A stretch of DNA of 64,000 nucleotides from Magnetococcales bacterium WMHbin3 (lineage in GTDB: Bacteria; Pseudomonadota; Magnetococcia; Magnetococcales; Magnetaquicoccaceae): NCBI GenBank assembly GCA_002753185.1, contig PDZX01000001.1, forward strand, positions 62,001 through 126,000, given 5' to 3'. The notes beneath the pieces were generated by a model, which had not been told where the DNA came from, searched no databases, and worked only from the letters and a program-made list of their open reading frames with translations. Every line of letters begins with the position of its first letter. Positions within the stretch are counted from its first letter, which is position 1. Below, one piece after another: positions 24,847 through 34,243 of the stretch. Made by a program: the position numbers and the translations under genes.

Positions 24847-27200
24847 CCCCCACCCCGAACCGACCCGTCGCCAACCCGGCCCTGTTTCTGGCCTGGATGT
24901 TGATCGGCCTGATCGCGCTCTTGCCGGATCTGGCCAGCCAGCGCGCGGAACTGCTCGCCATCGCCGCCATTCCCGCCCTGGCCGCCTGCTGGTCGCGCCG
25001 TGACGCCAATCCCTGGCCCCTGGCGCTGGCTGGTCTTGTCTGGGGGTTGTGCATGGTCCGCTTTCACCCCCTGGTCACGCCGAACCTCCCGGAGGGAGTG
25101 GCGGGGGCCAAAACGGTGCTCCAGGCCGTGGTGGCGGATCGGGAGGACCGGGACGACTCCACCCTCCTGCTTCTGGACGATGTCCGGGCGGGGGAGTGGC
25201 AGGCCTCTGGCATGGTGCGCCTCACCTTCAACAAAAAAAATCATAAGGCGCCCTTGCCGAGCGTGCTTCCCGGCGACCGGATCGAGGTCCCGGCACGGCT
25301 CCACCATCTCTCCTCCTTCCGCAATCCCGGCGGTTTCGATTATCGGGCGTACCTGCTGGAACAGGGGGTGATCGCCAGCGGCAGCGCCAACGGCCCGGCG
25401 GTCAAAATCGCCGAGACCGGGGCGTGGCGCTGGAACCGCTGGCGGCAGGAGATCAGCGCATGGCTCGCCGCCACCTTGCCCGCGTCACGGCTCGGTCTGG
25501 CCGAGGCCCTGCTGGTGGGCAAGCGCGGCCACATCGACGCCGCCTTGCAGGATGCCCTGTTCGTTTCCGGAACCTATCACCTGATTTCCATCTCCGGTTT
25601 GCACCTCTCGTTGGTGGGGGGATCGCTCTATTTTCTGTTCCGTCTCGCCCTGGTGACGATCCTGCCCCTGGCGCGGCGCTGGGACATGAAACGGCCTGCG
25701 GCGCTGCTGACCTTTCTGCCGCTGACGGCCTACGCCCAACTGGCCGGCTGGTCGGTGCCGGTGCAACGCTCTTTCATCATGGTGGGGATGTTCCTGCTCG
25801 CCGTGGCCTGGCAGCGGCAGCGGCAATCCTGGCGGGTGCTCACCTTCGCGGCCATCGCGGTCCTCACCTGGCAGCCCGACCAGTTGACGAACGCGGGGTG
25901 TCAACTCTCCTTCCTGTGCGTGGCGGTCATCCTGTACCTGCTTGAGCACTTTCCGGTCAAGATCTGGTGGCAAAAGGTGCTCTGGACCCTGGGATCCACA
26001 GTGGCCGTGGAACTGGCCACCGCCCCGATCACCCTGTACAGCTTTCATCGCCTCTCGCCTTACGGCATCCTGGCCAATCCCCTCGCCATTCCCCTCGTGG
26101 GGGAGTTGGCCACGCCCCTGGGGCTGCTGGCCCTGGTGGCGCGGCCCTTCTGGACGCAAGGCGCGGACGCTCTGCTGGTGGCCATGGGCTGGACTTTGGA
26201 GTGGTATCGCGGGCTGATCGAATGGACCGCCACCCTGCCGGGGGCATGGAGCCGTTTCGCCGGGCCGCCTCTGCCGGGGGTGGTGCTTTATCTGGCTGCC
26301 GGCTGGGTGGCGCTCGCCCTGCGCCGACCCGGAACCTGGCATTGGCAACGGGCATTGCTGATCGGGGTGGCGATTGCCGGCCTTTGGTGGCCGAGGGATT
26401 TCCGGGCCGAAACCCTGTTGCGGCTGATCGTCCTGGATGTGGGGCAGGCGCTCTCCATGGTGGTGAAGATGCCCCATGGGGGGTGGATGGTGGTGGACGC
26501 GGGCGGGGTGGTCACCTCCCGCTTCAACGTCGGCGAGGGGGTGACCTCTGCGGTCTTGTGGCATTATGGGGTCGAGCGGCTGGAACGGGTGGTGGTCAGT
26601 CATCCGCAGCACGATCACATGTCCGGGGTGGCCGCCATCATGCGGAATTTTCCGGTGGGTGGCTTGTGGATGGCGCGGGTCACCACGGAGGAGCTGCGCG
26701 ATCATTCGGTAAATGGCCTGTTGGCAGCCGCCGAGCGGGAGCGGGTGCCGGTACGCTTTTTCGATGCCCCGACACGCTTTGCGGACGGAGAGGGGGAAAT
26801 ACGCATCCTGCCGCCCATGCCGGCGAGCAACAAGACGAAGCTCAATGACCGCTCCCTGGTGGTGGAGTTGCGGCATGGACGGCACCGCTTTCTTTTGACC
26901 GGGGATATGGAGAGCCGGGAGGAGTCCTGGCTGCTCGCCCAAAACGCCCTGACGCCGGTGACCATGGCGCTGGTCCCGCACCACGGCAGTCTGACCTCCT
27001 CCACGTCGGCCTTCGTGCGCATGGTCCGACCGGAACACGCGGTGGTCAGCGTGGGGCGGGGCAATCCGTGGGGTTTTCCCAAGGAGGCGGTGACGCGGCG
27101 CTGGGAGGAGGCGGGCGCCCGCCTGTGGCGCACCGACCGGGACGGCGCGGTGATGTTTGCCAGTGACGGCGAACAGTTGACGATCACAACCGGAGAATGA
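24825..27200 (+). CDS. comEC: ComEC/Rec2-type DNA-uptake channel protein
   Basis: 791 residues. The ATG at 24825 overlaps the permease end by 22 nt; the longer frame back to 24645 would lie inside that gene. The N-terminal membrane/OB part is followed by the competence domain (LISISGLHLSLVGGSLYFLF, VPVQRSFIMVGMFLL) with many membrane segments. A metallo-beta-lactamase-like domain completes it (VLDVGQALSMVVK, SHPQHDHMSG, LTGDMES, VPHHGS). The HxxxDH metal site is kept. The protein should import single-stranded DNA across the inner membrane during transformation. Its full length suggests competence, or at least DNA-uptake ability. Confidence 0.9.
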   Translation: MVPGKAITPTPNRPVANPALFLAWMLIGLIALLPDLASQRAELLAIAAIPALAACWSRRDANPWPLALAGLVWGLCMVRFHPLVTPNLPEGVAGAKTVLQAVVADREDRDDSTLLLLDDVRAGEWQASGMVRLTFNKKNHKAPLPSVLPGDRIEVPARLHHLSSFRNPGGFDYRAYLLEQGVIASGSANGPAVKIAETGAWRWNRWRQEISAWLAATLPASRLGLAEALLVGKRGHIDAALQDALFVSGTYHLISISGLHLSLVGGSLYFLFRLALVTILPLARRWDMKRPAALLTFLPLTAYAQLAGWSVPVQRSFIMVGMFLLAVAWQRQRQSWRVLTFAAIAVLTWQPDQLTNAGCQLSFLCVAVILYLLEHFPVKIWWQKVLWTLGSTVAVELATAPITLYSFHRLSPYGILANPLAIPLVGELATPLGLLALVARPFWTQGADALLVAMGWTLEWYRGLIEWTATLPGAWSRFAGPPLPGVVLYLAAGWVALALRRPGTWHWQRALLIGVAIAGLWWPRDFRAETLLRLIVLDVGQALSMVVKMPHGGWMVVDAGGVVTSRFNVGEGVTSAVLWHYGVERLERVVVSHPQHDHMSGVAAIMRNFPVGGLWMARVTTEELRDHSVNGLLAAAERERVPVRFFDAPTRFADGEGEIRILPPMPASNKTKLNDRSLVVELRHGRHRFLLTGDMESREESWLLAQNALTPVTMALVPHHGSLTSSTSAFVRMVRPEHAVVSVGRGNPWGFPKEAVTRRWEEAGARLWRTDRDGAVMFASDGEQLTITTGE

Positions 27201-27744
27201 CCGCCGCCTCCGGAAGGGTGGGGGCGATGGCGCCGCCGAGGGCGTGCAGGGCCTCCAGGTAGGGGGCCGCAGCGAGGGGGAAGAGTGGTCCTGGGGTGAC
27301 GGGGGAGCACAAGGTCACTCGATGGTTGCACCCGGCCAGTCCGGCCGCCAGGCGGGCCGCCTCGGTCAGCAGGTCCGGGGTGTCATCGGCGTTCAGGAGG
27401 ATGGCGATGGGCTTGACCCCCGGTTGGCCGGGTTGCGTGGGCCAGTGCATTTGTGCAATTGTCAGTGAAAAATCGCTTTCACGGATCATGCGCCCCAGGT
27501 TGGCCAATCCCCCCGGCAGGATCCCTTGCGCCGGAGGCGGGCCATGGTGTCGGGCGTGGTCATGGGCGCAATAGATGCGCGCCTCGCCGGGCCGAAAGGT
27601 GGTCCAGGATGGGTGCGCGACGTGGTGGATCCCCTGATCCAGGAAAAAAATCTGGGCGCGCCACTCCGGCCCCAGACGGTTGACGATGACCATTTCCCAG
27701 GTGTCCGGCAGGGTGGCGCGCGTGACGATCAGGGTGAGGAGCAT
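27184..27744 (-). CDS. Putative DsrE-like protein
   Basis: 186 residues, overlapping the comEC stop by 17 nt tail to tail. Two Rossmann-like halves are suggested: the first begins LLTLIVTRATLPDTW and has AQIFFLDQGIHH, and the second begins VKPIAILLNADDTPDLLTEAARLAAGL and has HRVTLCS. This pattern (hydrophobic strand, amphipathic helix, then a dGV-like loop) resembles DsrE/DsrF/TusD-fold proteins in tandem. The assignment is weak. It lies 6 nt downstream of a methyltransferase gene on the same strand, so the two are very likely co-expressed. Confidence 0.5.
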   Translation of the reverse strand: MLLTLIVTRATLPDTWEMVIVNRLGPEWRAQIFFLDQGIHHVAHPSWTTFRPGEARIYCAHDHARHHGPPPAQGILPGGLANLGRMIRESDFSLTIAQMHWPTQPGQPGVKPIAILLNADDTPDLLTEAARLAAGLAGCNHRVTLCSPVTPGPLFPLAAAPYLEALHALGGAIAPTLPEAAVILRL

Positions 27745-27750
27745 GGGGAT

Positions 27751-28977
27751 TCAGTGGGTGTTTTTGATCAGGCTCAGATATTGTTGTCCGCGTCCCCACC
27801 AGTTGCAGAATGCATTGAACGGCTGCGGTTGCAAGCGGCCTTCCGCCACCTGCCGGATTCCGACGGCGAAGTCCGCCATTCCCGCGCAAGTCTGCCGCAT
27901 GACGGGCGGGAGCAGGCGCCCCAGTTGGTCGAGCAGCACGATGACCTCATCGAGCGGATCGTAGGAGAGGGTGGCGATGATCCGCGAGCGGATCGTGCTG
28001 ATCTCCTGGCAGATGTGATCGATCTGGCGATTTTTGGCCAGATCTGCGCTCTGCCCGTTGGCGACGATGACCTCCTTGTCCACCCGGCAATCCAGCAGCG
28101 CGGGCAGGAATGCCCAATACTCCTCCAGGACCAGCGCGTTGACCGGGTCGTTGCCATCGACCGTCTTGTACCAGCGCAAGTCGCGAAAAAAGCGGGGCGA
28201 GGAGGCGTGGAAGCGGAAGGCATCGTCCATGGCGTGCAGTGCGTCGGGAATGGAGAAGAAATCGGCCCCGTTGACGCCATACCAATGGAAGAGAATATTG
28301 TCCGTCACCCAATCCTCGATGGAGCGGGTGGAACATTGAAAAAAGGCGAGATGCTTGCCGAACAGCGAAGCGGCGATATTGACCTGTTCGTCGAAGTTGC
28401 TGCTTGCCATGGCAATGGCCGGATAGCAGAGTTGCCGGCAGGTTTCGGCCAGATAGCTGACCGCCGATGAGGTGGTGGTGATCAACATCCCTCCGGGCGC
28501 GCAGAACCTCCCCAATCTTTTCAACACCTCGCCTGGGACGCGTTGGCCGGGAATGCACCCTTCGCAAATGACCAGGTCGAATTGTTGATCGCATTCGTAT
28601 TCGATGAAATTGGCGTTGATCAGGGTGCAGTTCCGGCTCAGTTGGCCGTGGTCGATCTTGTGCCGGATGGCGGACAAACTGGCCGGATTGCCATCCACCA
28701 GATGGTAAAGGCCGGGTTGGAGATGGTTGGTGTAAACGGCGTTGTCGCCCGTGCCGGGACCGAATTCGATCACCGAGCGCCCGCGCAGGAATTGAGGCAC
28801 CAGCCCCAGGGTGCGGTAAAGATAATCCCGTCGTGCGAAATGGCGCGCCAGGTCCGTCAGATCCTGTTTGACGGGGATGACGTTTTGTTTGGCATAAAAT
28901 TCCAGGAATGAAACCGTGTGATCCGGATCCGGCTGCCAGGGGGTCGTCTTCATGCATGATGACGGATGGATTGTCAT
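27751..28977 (-). CDS. Class I SAM-dependent methyltransferase
   Basis: 408 residues. ATG 28977 is preferred because AGG lies 7 nt upstream; an internal ATG at 28953 is possible. The SAM site is VIEFGPGTGDNAVYT (about 69-83), followed by LVDGNPASL (acidic strand-2 loop) and FDLVICEGCIPG. The C-terminal half (about 220-408) has no recognised domain and is helical. It resembles methyltransferases of surface-glycan or secondary-metabolite clusters, but the substrate is unknown. The neighbouring putative DsrE-like gene is 6 nt downstream. Confidence 0.78.
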   Translation of the reverse strand: MTIHPSSCMKTTPWQPDPDHTVSFLEFYAKQNVIPVKQDLTDLARHFARRDYLYRTLGLVPQFLRGRSVIEFGPGTGDNAVYTNHLQPGLYHLVDGNPASLSAIRHKIDHGQLSRNCTLINANFIEYECDQQFDLVICEGCIPGQRVPGEVLKRLGRFCAPGGMLITTTSSAVSYLAETCRQLCYPAIAMASSNFDEQVNIAASLFGKHLAFFQCSTRSIEDWVTDNILFHWYGVNGADFFSIPDALHAMDDAFRFHASSPRFFRDLRWYKTVDGNDPVNALVLEEYWAFLPALLDCRVDKEVIVANGQSADLAKNRQIDHICQEISTIRSRIIATLSYDPLDEVIVLLDQLGRLLPPVMRQTCAGMADFAVGIRQVAEGRLQPQPFNAFCNWWGRGQQYLSLIKNTH

Positions 28978-29091
28978 AAGCTGACCTTTTCTCAAGGGGT
29001 AGAAGGCCTGAATGCGCTGCATGCCGTATTGATCAAGCAAGATTCGTTCCGGTTGCAGGGGCGAAAACCGGGCAAAATTTTCCTGCCGCAG

Positions 29092-29544
29092 TCACCAGTA
29101 CCGCCCGGCCCCGGCCACGCTCAAGACCAGAATGCCCAACACCAGGTTGACCTGCATGATGCGCCGCAGCCGTTCGATGTACAGGCCCGCCTCCGGAATC
29201 AGGAGTTCGCGCAGCATGCGATGCATGGGCAGGAAACCACGAAAGTAGGCAAGCAGAAACAATCCGATCATCACCCAGCCTGCGGCCTGCATGACGTGAA
29301 TATGCAGGCCCAGGGCGACAAACCCGCCGAAACCTTGAAAAATCATCCAGTAGCCGGTGGCGGGCAAGGTGATGACCGCTACCCAGACCAGGGGAATGAA
29401 ACGGTTCAGAACCCGCGACCACAACGCGACCCGCATGGGCATGTCCAGCGTCCCGGCGGCGGGACGCAGGATCAACAGGGCGAATGTCATCCCCCCAACC
29501 CAGGCCATGGCGGCCAGCAGATGCAATGCGAAGGCAATCGGCAT
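29092..29544 (-). CDS. CopD-like integral membrane protein
   Basis: 150 residues with four predicted membrane helices. The N-terminal FALHLLAAMAWVGGMTFALL and the HIHVMQAAGWVMIGLF segment carry histidines placed as in CopD/DUF2269 membrane proteins. Family members are linked to copper uptake or to heme or quinone binding, without a firm function. Located alone between the methyltransferase and two very small genes on the same strand, 24 nt after the 29569 gene. Confidence 0.7.
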   Translation of the reverse strand: MPIAFALHLLAAMAWVGGMTFALLILRPAAGTLDMPMRVALWSRVLNRFIPLVWVAVITLPATGYWMIFQGFGGFVALGLHIHVMQAAGWVMIGLFLLAYFRGFLPMHRMLRELLIPEAGLYIERLRRIMQVNLVLGILVLSVAGAGRYW

Positions 29545-29568
29545 GGAGACCCCCCCTCGACGATGCTT

Positions 29569-29826
29569 TCAGAAGCGATGCGACGACGGCTCCAGGGAAG
29601 GGGAATGGATGACGCCACCACCCACGAACCTCATGGCGGGAGGCTCGGCGAAGATGGAAGGCTCACGGTCGTGGAGTTCGATGCCATCCTCCTCCGAGTA
29701 GAAGGTCGGCTCCTGAGCCTGGGACAGAGGGGCATGGCGCGGGGGACGCGCCTTGCGCTTGTAACGCATGGGCAGCAGATTGTCCAGACGGGCCAGAAAC
29801 GATGCATGATCATCCAAACGTTTCAT
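29569..29826 (-). CDS. Small protein of unknown function
   Basis: 85 residues, no recognised family. Its ATG shares one base with the stop of the upstream gene (TGATG), so it should be translated by re-initiation. The sequence is charged, with many prolines and no membrane segment. A basic stretch (MRYKRKARPPRHAP) is followed by an acidic part. Probably a partner of the 53-residue protein encoded just upstream. Confidence 0.5.
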   Translation of the reverse strand: MKRLDDHASFLARLDNLLPMRYKRKARPPRHAPLSQAQEPTFYSEEDGIELHDREPSIFAEPPAMRFVGGGVIHSPSLEPSSHRF

Positions 29827-29987
29827 CACAGCACCTCATTGCGCGAAGCAGCGGCGAAGGCTGCCCGTTTTTGTTTTTTGCTGTCGATCATCTCCTGCAA
29901 CATCCTGACGGTATCGCCTTTGCCCTTGTCATGGGACAAGGCGCCCGTCCCCTTTTTCCGTCGTTCGATCCGTTCCAAATCGCTCAT
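29826..29987 (-). CDS. Very small basic/charged protein of unknown function
   Basis: 53 residues beginning MSDLERIERRKKG. The ATG at 29987 has AGGAG 7 nt upstream, a good site; a longer frame to 30053 is not supported. It is rich in Lys, Arg, Glu and Asp, likely helical, and reads RMLQEMIDSKKQKRAAFA near its end. It is translationally coupled (TGATG) to the 85-residue gene downstream. No family is recognised. A palindrome TTTCGCGC/GCGCGAAA (30068-30096) lies in its upstream region and could be an operator. Confidence 0.5.
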   Translation of the reverse strand: MSDLERIERRKKGTGALSHDKGKGDTVRMLQEMIDSKKQKRAAFAAASRNEVL

Positions 29988-30161
29988 GAGCGTCTCCTCG
30001 TATTCAGGTGTCGTATTGCGGACGAGTTTGCCTGCTCGCAATATGCACGCCATCTGGGGGGAATTTTTTTCGCGCGGCGTGCAAGAGAGCGCGAAATTTG
30101 CATTCTCATGCGCTCATCATTGGCTGGCATTTCTCCCCCAGGAATCGAGGCGACACCCACC

Positions 30162-31931
30162 ATGCAAGACCCAACCGTGCTCCTCCCCCGGCAGGCCGAC
30201 ACCCTGGCGCCACTCTGGCCGGAAAAGGTGGTGGCCATCTGTTTCTACGGGCGCAGCGGCAGCTATTTCCTGCAAAGCCTGCTGGACAGCCACCCCCGCC
30301 TGCTGACCATTTTCGGCAACCTGTACACCTACTTTCACGAATTCTGGGAAGCCCACCGCCATCTGGAACGGGACAAGCTGATTCTGGCCTTCTGCCAGTA
30401 CTACGCCTTCCTCTTCGACGGGGCCAACCGCTGTCCGGCGGATCCCAAGGGCGAACTGGACAAAATGGGCAAGAACGAAGATCAGAAGGTCGGCGTCGAT
30501 CCCGTGCTGTTCCTGCATGCCTTGCACGGCATATTGGATACCGTCGAGAATTTGACGCGCCGCCGGCTGTTCCAGGCGGTACACATGGCGTTTCATATCG
30601 CCCTGGGCCGCACCCCGCATTCCGATCCCATCATCGTCTATCAGTTGCACAATCCCAGGGACGAACGGACGGTGGCGCTGCTGGCGGATTTTCCCGACAC
30701 CATCTTTCTGCACATGATCCGCGAGCCTTCGCAGAGCCTCAACTCCCATATGCGGGTCTATATCGACCGTGATGACGTCGATTTCGAAGCGATCAGTTTC
30801 TGTTGGGTCCTCAACGGCATCGTGTCGGGCGGCAAACCCATCGTCAAGGACTACAAGGATCGTTCCCGCGCCGTGCGGTTGGAGGATTTGAAGGAGGATC
30901 CCCGTGGCGTCATGGAACGGGTCCGCCGCTGGATCGGCATCGAATGGCATGACTGCCTGCTGGAAAGCACGGTGTATGGCAAGCAGTTCTGGTTCACCAG
31001 CGGCGAGGGCAAACGACTGGGCGGGTTCGAAAAAGAGCACCTCAAAAAAAAGAGGAGCAAATATTTCAATTGGTTCGATCATATCCGACTGGATCTGCTG
31101 CTGGCCGCCAAACGGCAATTCTGGGGTTATCCCGCACCGGTCTGGTCCCGATGGGATTGGCTGGTCCGGGCGATGTTCTGGTCCGCGTTCGTGCCGATGC
31201 GTATGGAACGGACTTTCGCGCCCGGATCGCAACTGGGGATGCAGGGCGACTGGTGGCTGGTGCGCCAGACCCTGTGGCGGGGGTGGCGCGAACGGCTGCA
31301 CCCCCAACGCGGCGAAATCCCGTTGCTGGAAGAGCAGCCTGCATCGGGTTATCTCGCCTCCTGGAAAATGGTGGCCGACAAGGTGATCGCCGCCATCCCT
31401 CTGGGCGAGGACGAGCCTGCCCGCCTGGAGGCGGAACGGCAACTGCGCATGGCCTTGCGCCACTTCCCGCGTGAGCCGGGCCTGTATGGCAGATTGAGCC
31501 TGATCCTGATGGCCGGCAAACGGGATCAGGAGGCGTTGGAACTGTTGGACAAAGGGATGCGCCTCACGGACGAGGCGCCGGAGATGTTGATGGAACGCGG
31601 CTTCTGGCGGCTGCGGCGCAATGACCTGGATGGCGCGGAGGCCGATTTGCGGCGCTCCCTGGAAAAGGGCGAACGCCCCCTGGTCGCCTCCCTGGTCAAC
31701 CTGGGCGGGGATGTTTGCCTGCGACGCGGGCAGGTGACGGAAGGCAAGGGCTATCTGCGCACGGCGGTCACCATGGATGTGGGAAATGCCCAGGCATGGG
31801 CGTTCCTGCTGCTGGCGGCCCACCACACCCGCGACCGGATCACCATCACCACGGCCAGACGCCAGTTGCGGATGCTGGATGCCAACCATCCGGTCCTGCT
31901 CTGGTCGAACGGCCAGGAGTCGGCAGGATGA
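30162..31931 (+). CDS. Sulfotransferase-like protein with C-terminal TPR region
   Basis: 589 residues from ATG 30162; the frame is open 360 nt further upstream but that part overlaps the two small minus-strand genes. The PAPS-binding 5'-PSB loop is CFYGRSGSYFLQSLLDSHP (27-45). The 3'-phosphate motif is FLHMIREPSQSLNSH (182-196). A sulfotransferase fold therefore spans about 20-290. After a linker with aromatic residues, TPR-like repeats run from about 420 to 580 (DGAEADLRRSLEKG, NLGGDVCLRRGQ). It should sulfate a glycan, lipid or protein using PAPS. The stop overlaps the ATG of the next gene (ATGA), so it is coupled to a PEP-utilising enzyme. Confidence 0.75.
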   Translation: MQDPTVLLPRQADTLAPLWPEKVVAICFYGRSGSYFLQSLLDSHPRLLTIFGNLYTYFHEFWEAHRHLERDKLILAFCQYYAFLFDGANRCPADPKGELDKMGKNEDQKVGVDPVLFLHALHGILDTVENLTRRRLFQAVHMAFHIALGRTPHSDPIIVYQLHNPRDERTVALLADFPDTIFLHMIREPSQSLNSHMRVYIDRDDVDFEAISFCWVLNGIVSGGKPIVKDYKDRSRAVRLEDLKEDPRGVMERVRRWIGIEWHDCLLESTVYGKQFWFTSGEGKRLGGFEKEHLKKKRSKYFNWFDHIRLDLLLAAKRQFWGYPAPVWSRWDWLVRAMFWSAFVPMRMERTFAPGSQLGMQGDWWLVRQTLWRGWRERLHPQRGEIPLLEEQPASGYLASWKMVADKVIAAIPLGEDEPARLEAERQLRMALRHFPREPGLYGRLSLILMAGKRDQEALELLDKGMRLTDEAPEMLMERGFWRLRRNDLDGAEADLRRSLEKGERPLVASLVNLGGDVCLRRGQVTEGKGYLRTAVTMDVGNAQAWAFLLLAAHHTRDRITITTARRQLRMLDANHPVLLWSNGQESAG

Positions 31932-34240
31932 GCCGATTCTCCACCAAGGCCGGCACGCTGGTCGCGCTGCGCGGGTTGGTGCGCGGGGCCGGGATCCTGC
32001 CCCTGTCGCGCTTCACGGTGATGCAATGGCGGGCGGATCCGGCTGCATGGATGGCGCGCGTCGCCCTGGAGGCGGGACCACCCCCCTGGATCGTGCGTTC
32101 GAGTTGCGGCCGCGAGGACTCCGCGCGCGCCTCCCACGCCGGCGCCTTTCTGTCGCGGCTCCATGTCCCCGCAGAGGGCCTCGGCGAGGCCGTCGAACAG
32201 GTCATCGCCGCCTATGGCGCAGGCTCCCCGGACGACGAGGTGTTGATTCAACCCATGCTGCAAGGGGTGATCCGCTCCGGCGTGGCCTTCAGTCACGACC
32301 CCAACACCTGCGCCCCCTACCGTGTGGTGAACTGGGCGGAAGGCGAGGATACCGCGACGGTGACCGGTGGCATGGGGGGACGGACCTGGCAGCAGGCCGC
32401 GCTCTCCCCCCATGGGCCGCCCGCCTCCCTGGCCGGCGTCCTGGCCCTGATCGAGGAGCTGCTCGCGCTGTTCGGCGGCATCCCCCTGGACTGCGAGTTC
32501 GCCGTGACCCGCGCCGGATCCGGGGAACGGTTGTGGCTCCTGCAGGCGCGTCCCCTGATCCTGGCCCGCGCCCCGGAGTCCGATGGCGGCCAGGCCGCGC
32601 GTCTGCGGCGCGTCGAGGAGAAGGTGAGTCGCGGCATGTGTTCCCATCCGTTTCTGATCGGACGGCGCACCGTCTACGGCGTGATGCCGGACTGGAATCC
32701 CGCCGAGATTATCGGCGTGCGGCCCAAGCCCCTGGCCCTCTCCCTCTACCGGGAGCTGATCACCGACGCGGTCTGGGCCTACCAGCGGCACAATTACGGC
32801 TATCGCAACCTGCGCAGTTTTCCGTTGATGCCGAATTTCTTCGGGCTGCCCTATATCGACGTGCGGCTGTCGTTCAACTCCTTCATCCCGGCGGATCTGG
32901 ACGAAGGGCTGGCGGGACGGCTGGTGGACTACTACATCGACCGTCTGCTGGCCGAACCCTCCCTGCATGACAAGGTGGAGTTCGAGATCGTCTTCTCCTG
33001 CTACACCCTGGACCTGCCGGAGCGCCTGGAGCGGTTGAACGGCATCGGCTTCGGCGCGCTGGATCGGGAACGGATCGCCGTCAGCCTGCGCAAGCTGACC
33101 AACCGCATCATCCATCCCACCGAGGGGCTGTGGCGTCAGGACGCCGCCAAGCTGGAGATCCTGCGCGCCAGGCGCGAGGAGCTGTATCTGGCCACCGCCA
33201 ACCCCCTGGAGCGGATCTACTGGCTGCTGGAGGACGCCAAGCGTTACGGCACCCTGCCGTTCGCGGGTCTGGCCAGGGCGGGATTCATCGCGGTGCAGAT
33301 GCTCCAGTCGCTGGTGGCGGTGGGGGTCTTCGGTCGCGAGGAGTACGATGCCTTCCTGGGTGGGGTTTCGACGGTGAGCGGGCAGTTGGCCAGGGACCGG
33401 GCATTGCTGGACCGGACCTCGTTTCTGGCCCGGTACGGCCACTTGCGGCCCGGCACCTACGACATCCTGTCGCCCCGTTACGACGAGGCGCCGGATCTCT
33501 ATTTCGACTGGAGCCAACGTCCCCCGACGCCGGAACCGGCAAAACCCTTTTCGGTCACCCTGCCGCAGATGCGGGATCTGGTGAAACGGCTGGAAAGCCA
33601 TGGTCTGCTGCCCGATCCGGTGGGATTGTTCGATTTCCTGCAGGCGGGCATCGAGCTGCGGGAGTTGGCCAAGTTTCATTTCACCCGCAATCTTTCCGAC
33701 ACCCTCGCGCTGGTGAGCGAGTGCGGGGCGGGCTGGGGGTTTACCCGCGAGGAGATGGCCTTCTGCGACATCGGCGTGTTTCGCGAGTTGTACGTGGCCG
33801 CCGCAGATCCGGAAATGCTGCTGGCCCGTTCCATCGAGCAGGGCCGCGCCCGCTATCGCGACGCCCTGGCGTTGTCGTTGCCGCCGGTGATCGCGCGACC
33901 GGAGGATGTCTGGGGATTCGAATGGCCGGAGTCCGCGCCCAATTTCATCACCCACAAACAGGTCATCGGCCCGACTTGCGACTGCGACGCGCGGGAGCGA
34001 CTGGCCGGGGCGGTGGTGTGCATTCCCAACGCGGATCCCGGTTTCGACTGGCTGTTTGCCCATCCCATCGCCGGCTTGATCACCGCCTGGGGAGGGGTCA
34101 ACTCCCATATGGCGATCCGCGCCGGGGAACAGGGGCTGCCCGCCGTGATCGGGGCCGGAGAGGCGAACTACCGGCGCTGGTCCGGGGCGCGGCGGATTCT
34201 GCTGGATTGCGCCGCCAGGCGGGTGGAGATCCTGTCGTGA
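31928..34240 (+). CDS. PEP/pyruvate-binding, PEP-utilising enzyme (PEP synthase-like) of non-standard architecture
   Basis: 770 residues, ATGA overlap with the sulfotransferase gene. The N-terminal 215 residues form the ATP-grasp/PPDK_N-like domain: IVRSSCGREDSA (R57), HAGAFLSRL, VLIQPMLQGVIRSGVAFSH and ending LLQARPLIL. The C-terminal 100 residues form the swivelling phosphohistidine domain with GGVNSHMAIRAGEQGLPAVIG (His727). Between them lie about 450 residues of unrecognised helical sequence instead of the canonical PEP/pyruvate TIM barrel. It resembles the phosphotransferase layout of rifampin-phosphotransferase-like enzymes: ATP-grasp, middle domain, mobile His domain. It may phosphorylate a small molecule or glycan using ATP. 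The coupling to a sulfotransferase hints at a shared product. Confidence 0.72.
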   Translation: MSRFSTKAGTLVALRGLVRGAGILPLSRFTVMQWRADPAAWMARVALEAGPPPWIVRSSCGREDSARASHAGAFLSRLHVPAEGLGEAVEQVIAAYGAGSPDDEVLIQPMLQGVIRSGVAFSHDPNTCAPYRVVNWAEGEDTATVTGGMGGRTWQQAALSPHGPPASLAGVLALIEELLALFGGIPLDCEFAVTRAGSGERLWLLQARPLILARAPESDGGQAARLRRVEEKVSRGMCSHPFLIGRRTVYGVMPDWNPAEIIGVRPKPLALSLYRELITDAVWAYQRHNYGYRNLRSFPLMPNFFGLPYIDVRLSFNSFIPADLDEGLAGRLVDYYIDRLLAEPSLHDKVEFEIVFSCYTLDLPERLERLNGIGFGALDRERIAVSLRKLTNRIIHPTEGLWRQDAAKLEILRARREELYLATANPLERIYWLLEDAKRYGTLPFAGLARAGFIAVQMLQSLVAVGVFGREEYDAFLGGVSTVSGQLARDRALLDRTSFLARYGHLRPGTYDILSPRYDEAPDLYFDWSQRPPTPEPAKPFSVTLPQMRDLVKRLESHGLLPDPVGLFDFLQAGIELRELAKFHFTRNLSDTLALVSECGAGWGFTREEMAFCDIGVFRELYVAAADPEMLLARSIEQGRARYRDALALSLPPVIARPEDVWGFEWPESAPNFITHKQVIGPTCDCDARERLAGAVVCIPNADPGFDWLFAHPIAGLITAWGGVNSHMAIRAGEQGLPAVIGAGEANYRRWSGARRILLDCAARRVEILS

Positions 34241-34243
34241 GGC

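Noticed and set aside
29802-30161. 120-codon N-terminal extension of the sulfotransferase
   Set aside because: It overlaps two small minus-strand genes with good ribosome sites and has no sulfotransferase sequence.
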